From contig NZ_SGXG01000001.1 of the NCBI RefSeq assembly GCF_004216715.1, positions 62,001-126,000 of the forward strand: a stretch of DNA of 64,000 nucleotides. Reading direction: 5' to 3'. Positions 45,902 through 52,954 of this stretch are shown here, one piece after another. The notes beneath the pieces are model-generated. The model was not told the origin of the DNA, did no database searches, and saw only the letters and a program-made list of their open reading frames with translations. This DNA is from Cecembia calidifontis. Its GTDB lineage: Bacteria > Bacteroidota > Bacteroidia > Cytophagales > Cyclobacteriaceae. Made by a program: the position numbers and the translations under genes. Position 1 is the first letter of the stretch. Each line of letters opens with the position of its first letter.

Positions 45902-47209
45902 ATGAAAATTACGAATTCGACAGAAAAAATCACACCTTTCGGAGGTTTTAATTTTGTTTTTAACTCTTTCAAAAATTCTGGTCTCCCAGAACTCATTGAT
46001 AATCAATTGGGGGTTAGAGCCTTAAGGGGAGGGTTTTCATACAGTGACATTTTCGCCAATCATATGGCTATTTTCTTTAATGGTGGCGACTGTACTGAAG
46101 ATATCAATGTTCACTTGAGAGACGCACTTGAACAGGTCCCTTCATTTTCAGTATGCAGTGCCGATACAATTCTGAGAGGTATCAAAGAGCTTGCTGTTGA
46201 TACAGAACTCTTTATAAATCCGTCCAGTGGAGTAAGCCATGAATTTAATATCAATGGAAAACTCAACAGCTTGTTGTTAAAATCAGCTTGTAAGACCGGA
46301 TTACTCAAGTCAGGTGTTGCTTACGACCTCGATTATGACAACACCGTCATTCCAACTGAAAAGTACGATTCAAAAAAGACATATAAACACGTCTATGGAT
46401 ATCAGCCAGGTGTAGCTTCCATAGCACATCCTGAATTTTCACAGGCCATTCCTGTGTACGTAGAGGGCAGAAATGGCAACAGTCAGGCCAAATATTTGCA
46501 GGCTGATACACTTACACGCATGTTTGGGCAGCTTACCAATGAAAATATCCGTATCGGAAGGTTCAGAGCCGATTCAGCATCCTATCAGGAAGAAGTTCTC
46601 CGCACACTGGAAGCACATACCGAAAGCTTTTATATACGGGCAAACAGATGTGCCAAACTGGATAATATCCTTGGAAGTATAGCCCCTGAGAAGTGGCAGA
46701 AAATACGTTTGGGTGTACAGGAAATGGAAGTTACTGACCTATCCGACTACAAACCTTTCGGTAAAGACAGGTCTTACAGGCTGGTCATTACCAGAATCAG
46801 GCGTAAAGACGGGCAGGCAGATGTGTTTAGTGGAGATGCATTTACTTACAGGGCTATTCTGACCAATGAACATACATCGTCCAATGAAGCTGTTGTAAGG
46901 TTTTATAACGCCCGGGGTGCAAGCGAACGCTTGTTTGATGTACTCAACAATGACTTTGGCTGGTCTAAGTTGCCCTGTTCGTTCCTTGCAGAGAATACCT
47001 CCTTTATGCTTATGACGGCTATGTATGCCAATTTTTACACCTATATCATTGGAGAGTATTCCAGAAAAGTTGATTGGCTTAAGCCTACCGACAGGCTCAA
47101 GAAGTTTATCTTCAGATTTATCACTGTTTCAGCCAAGTGGATAAGAACGGGAAGAAGAGAAGTGCTCAAACTGTTCACGAGTAAGGATTACAAGCCGATT
47201 TTGAACTAA
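45902..47209 (+). CDS. IS1380-family transposase
   Basis: The 435-residue DDE transposase begins with ITPFGGFNFVFNSFKNSGLPELIDNQLG. It has catalytic-region segments AYDLDYDNTVIPTEKY and GRFRADSASYQEEV, and a C-terminal part with NEAVVRFYNARGASERLFDVLNNDFGWSKLPC (Glu region). This is typical of the IS1380 family. Complete. Confidence 0.92.
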   Translation: MKITNSTEKITPFGGFNFVFNSFKNSGLPELIDNQLGVRALRGGFSYSDIFANHMAIFFNGGDCTEDINVHLRDALEQVPSFSVCSADTILRGIKELAVDTELFINPSSGVSHEFNINGKLNSLLLKSACKTGLLKSGVAYDLDYDNTVIPTEKYDSKKTYKHVYGYQPGVASIAHPEFSQAIPVYVEGRNGNSQAKYLQADTLTRMFGQLTNENIRIGRFRADSASYQEEVLRTLEAHTESFYIRANRCAKLDNILGSIAPEKWQKIRLGVQEMEVTDLSDYKPFGKDRSYRLVITRIRRKDGQADVFSGDAFTYRAILTNEHTSSNEAVVRFYNARGASERLFDVLNNDFGWSKLPCSFLAENTSFMLMTAMYANFYTYIIGEYSRKVDWLKPTDRLKKFIFRFITVSAKWIRTGRREVLKLFTSKDYKPILN

Positions 47210-47960
47210 ATTCAGATAAAAACCCCTCAGGAGCTCAAAAAATAAAGATTTACAGGGAAGAGGTATGCCTTTTCCATTAAAATTGAGGAAAAAAACCGTC
47301 CATTTTATCCTCAAACCTAAAATCCATTGTCTCAAAACTATGAACACTCTTCAATCAAAGGGAAGAAATTCCCGAACTAGACCAAAAATGAACACAAACA
47401 AGCAGATTCAAATCTCCAAACTAAAATCCTGCGGATTTTAGGAAATTATTATTATTGGAAATATCAATTCCAATACCTAAACTAAAAAAAGGGAATTTAA
47501 TCATATCTATAAGATCAAAATCATTTTTATCTAATAAAAACAACCTCTGATAGGCCAGTTCTTCAACAATAATAGTATCACCCTTTATTATCATATTGGA
47601 TGGAAATTCAAAATCAGGATATTTATCTTTCCCGCTTATAAGGGATACGAGATTTAGTAAAGAGTCAGTCCTAATCAATAGCCCTTGATGTCCTACAGAT
47701 AAAAACAAGTCAGTAGAATCAGCCGTAATTTTAGTTTCTGTTAAAAAAATATCATGTTTTAATTCATCAAAAAACCCAATAGGAGTTAGATTTAAATATT
47801 CAATTTGGTGTTTTTCACTTTTTTCTTTATTCCCACAAGAGGAAAGTATAAATAATCCTATTAAAATCGGAAGAAAAACCTTTCTCATAAAATTTTTCTA
47901 AATTATTTTGAATTCAATGAAAACTCAGGATTGGAATAATCCAATCCTGATTACACTTGA

Positions 47961-48173
47961 TTAATGAATTGAGCCACAAGTCGATGAACTGAAAGAACCA
48001 TCGTTATTGTAACAGTTAACATACCCTGGACCTGAGGAGCATCGTCTATCTCCGTTACATGTGATAGTTTGTCCATTACCACATCGATGCGTTGCTTGAC
48101 AGGCGTCTAATGAATTGGGAACTACCATAAAGGTCATGCCTAAAAGACCAATAATAGCAAATAATTTTTTCAT
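47961..48173 (-). CDS. Small secreted cysteine-rich peptide (cassette D)
   Basis: The 70-residue product has a signal peptide (MKKLFAIIGLLGMTFMVVPNSLDA) and a mature part with six cysteines: CQATHRC, GNGQTITC, NGDRRC, SSGPGYVNC and YNNDGSFSSSTC. It is rich in Gly, Ser and Asn and may form three disulphides, a different framework from the other peptides. Its leader is interrupted by an IS3 element, so expression from the usual promoter must pass through 1.3 kb of IS or come from an IS promoter. Function unknown. Confidence 0.68.
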   Translation of the reverse strand: MKKLFAIIGLLGMTFMVVPNSLDACQATHRCGNGQTITCNGDRRCSSGPGYVNCYNNDGSFSSSTCGSIH

Positions 48174-48372
48174 AATTCTTAATATTAATTCCCCTCTTTC
48201 ACACTATGCAGGGCAGGATCACATTCCCCAAAAAGTAATGCTTCCTATAATACTCCCCATTTGTTGGACCAAAAGTATCAGTTGCTAAGTTAATTTATTT
48301 ATTTGTTAATATATCCTTAGTTGTCCTATTTCCCAAGGGGACCCTTGGGAAATAAGACAACTAACTTTTGCT

Positions 48373-49209
48373 TTATGCTGCTTTTTGGGTTGCCCCAAAA
48401 TACCTTTCCCCGGGCTTCTCCCTGGTGGTATGATGGACCTTTTGGTTGTAATATTCAATATACTTTTTGACACCTTTGAGCAGGTCATAACCGTCCTCGC
48501 TTGGGTTCAGATAGATGTAATCATACTTGATCGACTTCCAGAACCTTTCAATATATACATTGTCCAAAGCCCTTCCCTTTCCGTCCATTGATACTTTGAT
48601 ATCCAGCCCTTCAAGGTAATTGATCCATAAGGCTGATGTGTACTGGCTTCCCTGATCGGAATTGACTATCTCTGGCTTACCATATTCTCTGATGGCCTCT
48701 TCGATTACCTGCTTACACCATTTGGCGTCCTGACTGTTGGATATACCCCATGACAGTATCCTTCTGCTGTAAACATCCATGACTGCGGTCAGGAACATAA
48801 ACCCCTTCTGCATCGGAATGTAGGTGATATCGGTTACCCACACTTGGTTGGGTCTTTCAATCTTTAAGTTCCTGAGAAGATAAGGCCTGATATATTCACG
48901 CAAACCGGATTTGGTAAGGTTCTTCCTCCTGTAAAGGGTTTCCCTGCCCATCAGCCTGAAAAGCCTCCTGATGCGCTTTGGGCCGACAACGAAGCCCAGT
49001 CCTGTCAACAGATAGACCATCGACACAACGCCTTCAGTAGGGTGATCGGTAAGATGCCTGTCCATGATTCCCATAAGTTTCAGATTGACCTCGTTTTCCC
49101 CTTTTGGTTTGTAATATAGACTGCTTCGGGGAACCTCCAATACTTCACACTGTCTCCTTATAGACAGCCCCTTATAATCAGAACAAATCAATGTCGCCCG
49201 ATCTTTCAT
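48373..49209 (-). CDS. IS3-family transposase OrfB
   Basis: The 278-residue integrase-like catalytic part has WVTDITYIPM (Asp), NSDQGSQYTSALW (Asp) and GRALDNVYIERFWKSIKYDYIYL (Glu), the DDE triad of the rve domain. It overlaps orfA by 4 bp (ATGA) and is probably made both alone and as an OrfAB fusion by frameshifting. Complete. Confidence 0.93.
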   Translation of the reverse strand: MKDRATLICSDYKGLSIRRQCEVLEVPRSSLYYKPKGENEVNLKLMGIMDRHLTDHPTEGVVSMVYLLTGLGFVVGPKRIRRLFRLMGRETLYRRKNLTKSGLREYIRPYLLRNLKIERPNQVWVTDITYIPMQKGFMFLTAVMDVYSRRILSWGISNSQDAKWCKQVIEEAIREYGKPEIVNSDQGSQYTSALWINYLEGLDIKVSMDGKGRALDNVYIERFWKSIKYDYIYLNPSEDGYDLLKGVKKYIEYYNQKVHHTTREKPGERYFGATQKAA

Positions 49210-49499
49210 ATCCCCAGTTTCTTGCAGCTTTTTTTTAAAAAGTCATTCTCTACTTTTAGCTCTCCGATCTGGGCATAGAGCTGCTCAAGGGCAGGGCCTT
49301 CTTCCTTTTTCTTTGAATGCTCCTTTTCAAATACAGCTGACATATTATCCAAAAACTCACCCTTCCACTTGGATATAATCACAGGGCTAACATCGAACTT
49401 CTTGGACAATTCAGCCAATGTAAACTGATTCTTGATTGCTTCAAGGGCTACTTTTGCCTTGAACTCAGGAGAAAACTTTCGTCTTGTTTGCTTGTTCAT
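49206..49499 (-). CDS. IS3-family transposase OrfA
   Basis: The 97-residue DNA-binding part has a helix-turn-helix (RRKFSPEFKAKVALEAIKNQ, then LAELSKKFDVSPVIISKWK) and a C-terminal coiled coil (LEQLYAQIGELKVENDFLKK). An A8 run close to its 3' end favours -1 frameshifting into orfB. Complete. Confidence 0.92.
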   Translation of the reverse strand: MNKQTRRKFSPEFKAKVALEAIKNQFTLAELSKKFDVSPVIISKWKGEFLDNMSAVFEKEHSKKKEEGPALEQLYAQIGELKVENDFLKKSCKKLGI

Positions 49500-49630
49500 A
49501 AGGTTAAATTTAAACAGTTTTTTTTAACTTAACCTCTGGTCTCAATTTTGGGGAGTATTATATCCGGAATACCTTAACTTTTCAGACTAAATTTACCCCC
49601 CCCCGAAATTAAAAAGCAAGTTTTCACTAA

Positions 49631-49777
49631 GTTTTTTTTAATCAACAAGATATATCATTGAAAAATAGTCATTACCAAAAATACAATGAAGGCAATAAAC
49701 CAAGAAAAATTAAATTCCCCGAAGATTTCAATGAAGAAGAAACATTAAGATCAATCCTTGAAGAAAAAAGCATTTAA
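49631..49777 (+). pseudogene. Possible 3' end of a lost plus-strand gene
   Basis: An open stretch of 48 codons reads QKYNEGNKPRKIKFPEDFNE and ends EETLRSILEEKSI before TAA. Its composition looks like protein (charged, amphipathic end), but there is no good start codon and it begins inside the upstream box of leader copy D. It may be the tail of a gene cut by earlier rearrangement. I do not recognise the family. Confidence 0.3.
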
Positions 49778-50276
49778 ATTGAAAATCTCTTTGTGCCTTC
49801 CTGGCTTTGTGGCCAAAATTCCATAAAACTTTTCGACTCCGTTCCTTAGCGTCTCCTATGTTGAAAAGCAAGCTAATGAGCTAAAATTTCACATAACTAT
49901 TCCATTCTGGTACTTTTTCCTCTTAAATGCAATCCCAGTTTTGATAGTCCTGTTGTCAAGGCCGTAGCGAAGCGAAGTTCATTTTAGCCTTTACTACAGG
50001 GCGGTCAAAACTATCTTTGTGTTTAAAAGGGAAAAGAATCAGTTTAGTTTATCGTCAACTTTAATAATGCCTAATTCAATTCAGTAACCTCTTTAATCAA
50101 TCTCCTATCAACGGTCAAACTTATAGCTTGCCGCAATGTATCTTTCATTTTAAAGAGGATGGGGACGCAATCTTCGCGGAACAGTCTTCCTATTCAGGTG
50201 CTGCAGTCGCAAGCTAACGTTTTGTCCCCCTCCAAATTTTCAAGGTTTTAGTTCCTTTAGGACTTTATTTCAGATT
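49778..50276. other. Non-coding region next to the IS110 transposase, with a structured segment
   Basis: This region of 499 bp has no convincing gene. Near 49791-49813 and again at 51450-51470 stand similar phrases (GTGCCTTCCTGGCTTTGTGGCC and CGTGCCTTTGTGGCTAAACC), on both sides of the IS110 gene. Between 50155 and 50233 a GC-richer segment can form GGGGAC/GTCCCC pairing around a loop of about 57 nt. It could be the RNA-coding end of the IS110 element or an unrelated structured RNA. Confidence 0.4.
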
Positions 50277-51362
50277 CTAGCTTACCACCCCAATTTCATA
50301 TTCGATTTTATGGGTAAGGATGTGTCTGATTCTATTCAATAAGTTTTTAGCTATCCTGATTATTGCCTTGTTTTTGTTCATCCGCTCTGTCAGTTTATTG
50401 AATCTTGCGGTAAGTGCCGGATCTTTCCTGACCGCCACCCACGAAGCTTCAATAAGCATGATCTTAATATCTTTTCTTCCTCTTTTTGACAACTTACCAG
50501 TAATCATTTTTTCTCCTGACCCATACATTTTGGGAATTAGCCCTACATAGCAACATAGTTTGTCCATAGTCTGAAACCTTTTCATATTATATACCTGAAG
50601 AAGGATTTTCATAGCTCCCAGTGGACCAATGCCAGGTACTGATGTCAAAAGACTGAAGTCATCTTTATATTCCTCTGTTTGTGAAAGGCTTCTCAGCTGT
50701 TTAGTTATCTCTAACAACTGCTTCCTGAGCAATAAACCTGTTTCAATATGGTTATTGATACTACTTTGCAGTTTCGGCTCTATTTCAGGTATTGATCTTA
50801 GCCATTCAATGAATACTTTTGACCAGCTACGAGACTGACTGCTACTAAACCGTTCAGGAATCTCAATACCAAACTGAAAAAGAGTCGCTTTAACTCTGTT
50901 TTTTTCAGATGTCAACATTCTTGTTACGGAAAAATGCTGTCTTAGAAGCTTTCTGTCCACTTCAATGTGAATTGGCGGAACGTCTATTCCTTCAAACCCA
51001 TGGGAACGGAGAAGTTGGGCCAGCTTTCTGCTATCAGATTTATCAGATTTTTGCTGCCTGTCCTTATGACTGGAAGGCACATCCATTGCATGGACTACTT
51101 GACAGTCAACACCAAGGTTTCTTAACTTTCTACATACAGTAAAGCCATTGAATCCTGATTCATAGACAGCCTTATATTCAGCTCCGGGATAATGATTTTC
51201 CAGATATGTTACCAGAGATGCAGGATCCGGATCCCTTGACATCGTCTTAAGTTCAAACTTGTCGGTGAGTAATGTTACCTTCCAACTTTTGTGGTGACAA
51301 TCAATACCAATGTAGATAGATTGTCCCTTAAATGAATCTTTACTAACTTTAGTAGATGGCAT
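50277..51362 (-). CDS. IS110-family transposase (DEDD recombinase)
   Basis: The 361-residue protein has the RuvC-like DEDD domain (YIGIDCHHKSWKVTLLTD, with YKAVYESGFNGFTVCRKLRN and KSDKSDSRKLAQLL) and the C-terminal IS116/IS110/IS902 domain (LLTSVPGIGPLGAMKILLQV, CCYVGLIPKMYGSGEK, GKLSKRGRKDIKIMLIEASW). Known IS110 elements lack inverted repeats and use a bridge RNA encoded in a non-coding end. Element ends are not certain; TCTAGCTTA is repeated directly near both ends of the gene (about 50276-50284 and 51416-51424). A 9-bp inverted repeat (GGCATAAGC at 51358-51366, GCTTATGCC at 51420-51428) covers the start codon. Confidence 0.92.
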   Translation of the reverse strand: MPSTKVSKDSFKGQSIYIGIDCHHKSWKVTLLTDKFELKTMSRDPDPASLVTYLENHYPGAEYKAVYESGFNGFTVCRKLRNLGVDCQVVHAMDVPSSHKDRQQKSDKSDSRKLAQLLRSHGFEGIDVPPIHIEVDRKLLRQHFSVTRMLTSEKNRVKATLFQFGIEIPERFSSSQSRSWSKVFIEWLRSIPEIEPKLQSSINNHIETGLLLRKQLLEITKQLRSLSQTEEYKDDFSLLTSVPGIGPLGAMKILLQVYNMKRFQTMDKLCCYVGLIPKMYGSGEKMITGKLSKRGRKDIKIMLIEASWVAVRKDPALTARFNKLTERMNKNKAIIRIAKNLLNRIRHILTHKIEYEIGVVS

Positions 51363-51494
51363 AAGCGTTCTTATTTTAAAGGTTAAGGTTGAAATTCTTC
51401 CTTTAATATATGAAATCTAGCTTATGCCTATTTTTCAAACATAATACCTTCGTGCCTTTGTGGCTAAACCATCAAAAACACTTATTTTTAAAAC

Positions 51495-52712
51495 ATGAAA
51501 ATACTCCATACCGCAGACTGGCACTTAGGCAAAAGACTTCAGGAATATTCCCGATTGGAAGAACAAAAGGAAGTCCTCCAGGAAATCGTGGATATTGCTG
51601 AAAAGGAAGACGTGGACCTCGTCCTTCTTGCAGGGGATATTTTTGACAGCTTCAACCCCAACCATGAAGCGGTCGAACTCCTGTACAAAACCCTCAAAAA
51701 ACTGTCCAACAATGGGCAGCGACCAATTATTGTCATTTCAGGTAACCATGACTCCACCCAGTTTATCGAAGCCCCCGACCCGCTGGCAAAGGAAATGGGC
51801 ATTTTCTTCTACTCAAAATATGACAGCCTGATACCAACAGGACGGCTTGACAATGGCATACAAATCCTGCAGAGCGAAACTGGATTTGTTGAGCTGAAAC
51901 TTCCCAAATATGAGTTTCCTGTGAGAATACTTTTGGCACCCTATGCCAACGAACTCCTGCTCAAAACCTACCTGGGAGAAGGAGACCGGGAACAGGAGTT
52001 CAGGCAGCTCCTGGCTACAAAATGGCAATTACTCGCCAACAAATACTGTGATGACAAGGGTGTCAACCTCTTTGTCGGGCATTTCTTTTTTGCGAAAGAA
52101 GGCGAAGCATTAGAGGTGGAACCCGAATCCGAAAGGCCCATCCTTCATGTCGGAGGCACACAAGCACTTTATACCCAAAATATCCCTTCACAGATCCAAT
52201 ATGCAGCCTTGGGCCACCTCCACCGCTACCATGCTGTGGCAAAAGAACCCTGCCCAATTGTCTATTCCTCCTCTCCCCTTGCCTACTCCTTTAGCGAAGC
52301 AGACCAGGAAAAGCAAGTAGTACTGAATGAAGCCCTACCCGGAAAAGCTGTGAACTATCGCCCCATCGCACTTAAGAAAGGAAGACCGCTTTACAGAAAA
52401 ACTTTCCACAATCTGGAATCTGCTTTGGAATGGCTAGGAGAAAATCCTTACTGCTTTGTGGAACTGACCTACGTCACTGAAAGTGCCATCGATGCCTCCA
52501 TCAGAAAAGCCCTGGTGAAAGCCCATGACGGAATAGTCAACCTGATCCCCCAGATCAAAAATCCTCTTGGACAGGAAAACCTTAGTCTCAAAGTCGAAGA
52601 CCTGGAAAAGGACATGCTCAGCCTATTCAAGATGTACTACCAAAGCGAAAAGGGGCTGGAACCCAATCCGGAATTGCTCAATCTCTTCAAAGAAGTCATC
52701 AGTCAGGAATAA
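51495..52712 (+). CDS. sbcD: Exonuclease subunit SbcD (Mre11-like)
   Basis: SbcD is the nuclease half of SbcCD, which cuts DNA hairpins and protein-blocked ends. The calcineurin-like phosphoesterase motifs are clear: HTADWHLGK (residues 5-13), LAGDIFDS (about 45-52), ISGNHDST (about 80-87), and metal-binding GHFFFAKE and ALGHLHRY further on. The 405-residue length is usual. The start MKILHTADWHLG is the standard N-terminus. The gene precedes sbcC with 242 bp between. Confidence 0.95.
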   Translation: MKILHTADWHLGKRLQEYSRLEEQKEVLQEIVDIAEKEDVDLVLLAGDIFDSFNPNHEAVELLYKTLKKLSNNGQRPIIVISGNHDSTQFIEAPDPLAKEMGIFFYSKYDSLIPTGRLDNGIQILQSETGFVELKLPKYEFPVRILLAPYANELLLKTYLGEGDREQEFRQLLATKWQLLANKYCDDKGVNLFVGHFFFAKEGEALEVEPESERPILHVGGTQALYTQNIPSQIQYAALGHLHRYHAVAKEPCPIVYSSSPLAYSFSEADQEKQVVLNEALPGKAVNYRPIALKKGRPLYRKTFHNLESALEWLGENPYCFVELTYVTESAIDASIRKALVKAHDGIVNLIPQIKNPLGQENLSLKVEDLEKDMLSLFKMYYQSEKGLEPNPELLNLFKEVISQE

Positions 52713-52780
52713 ATCAATGGGAAAACCCAGAAATCAAATTAAGAATGTCAACTGAAAGAAATTGATATTGGTTGATATTG

Positions 52781-52897
52781 GATATTAATAGATATTTATT
52801 CAGGAAGAGCACATGACCTTACCTGAATTTACCCTCTAGAAAAATTGCGATTAATAATGTAAAACAATATCCTAATATCTCAATATCTATTAATATC
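52781..52897. repeat. Inverted repeat between sbcD and sbcC
   Basis: GATATTAATAGATATT (52781-52796) is exactly complementary to AATATCTATTAATATC (52882-52897), 85 bp apart. Outer parts continue as imperfect pairing of TTGATATTGG-like units. The region is AT-rich and non-coding; it lies within the 242-bp gap. It could form a long hairpin in RNA or a cruciform in DNA. Confidence 0.65.
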
Positions 52898-52954
52898 AAT
52901 CTCAAAAAGCCAAAACCTATCAAAATCATCAACCACATTTTTAAAAGTTAAATC

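Larger units (their letters stand above)
45779..47442. mobile_element. IS1380-family insertion sequence, 1664 bp, AAATT duplication
   Basis: The ends begin CCTTAAATCCGCAGG on the left and, complemented, CCTAAAATCCGCAGG on the right, matching over 14 of 15 positions. AAATT stands on both sides (45774-45778 and 47443-47447), a 5-bp duplication that fits the IS1380 family. Its removal restores the host frame. The left end also forms the palindrome TAAATCCGC-AGG-GCGGATTTA. Confidence 0.92.
45179..47888 (-). pseudogene. Six-bladed beta-propeller lipoprotein (cassette D), split by an IS1380-family element
   Basis: The N-terminal part (from 47888) has a lipoprotein signal ending LFILSSC and about 150 residues with strands like DKYPDFEFPSNMIIKGDTII. 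The frame enters the IS at 47442 and would stop soon after. The C-terminal part lies on the other side (to 45179, ending RVYVFKVKL). Removing the element and one AAATT copy gives one open frame through GIDISNNNNLLYSFFPEKDKTGLAW. The whole would be about 350 residues, a typical size. No G-x-GP-E motif is visible, so the propeller call rests on its signal, blade-like strands, size and position after a peptide gene. Confidence 0.72.
48246..49562. mobile_element. IS3-family insertion sequence, 1317 bp, TCC duplication
   Basis: Perfect 14-bp inverted repeats (TATAATACTCCCCA) lie at 48246-48259 and 49549-49562. TCC is on both sides (48243-48245 and 49563-49565). Two overlapping genes, orfA and orfB, lie on the minus strand. 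A run of eight A followed by G near the end of orfA is a probable slippery site for the fused OrfAB transposase. Confidence 0.93.
48174..49639 (-). promoter_or_regulatory. Conserved G9 leader, copy D, interrupted by an IS3 element
   Basis: The proximal part (48174-48245) and the promoter part (49563-49639) together match copies A and B. TTG is at 49619-49617, the C run at 49596-49604 (nine), and TAAATTTA at 49595-49588. The IS3 element splits GCTTCC/GGAATACC with a TCC duplication, as seen by comparison with the intact copies. The promoter now faces into the IS. Confidence 0.7.

Noticed and set aside
33221..49565. CRISPR array or integron as explanation of the repeated leader
   Set aside because: The repeats are four leaders several kilobases apart, each followed by a gene in the same orientation; there are no regular spacers, cas genes, or attC-like ends with an integrase.
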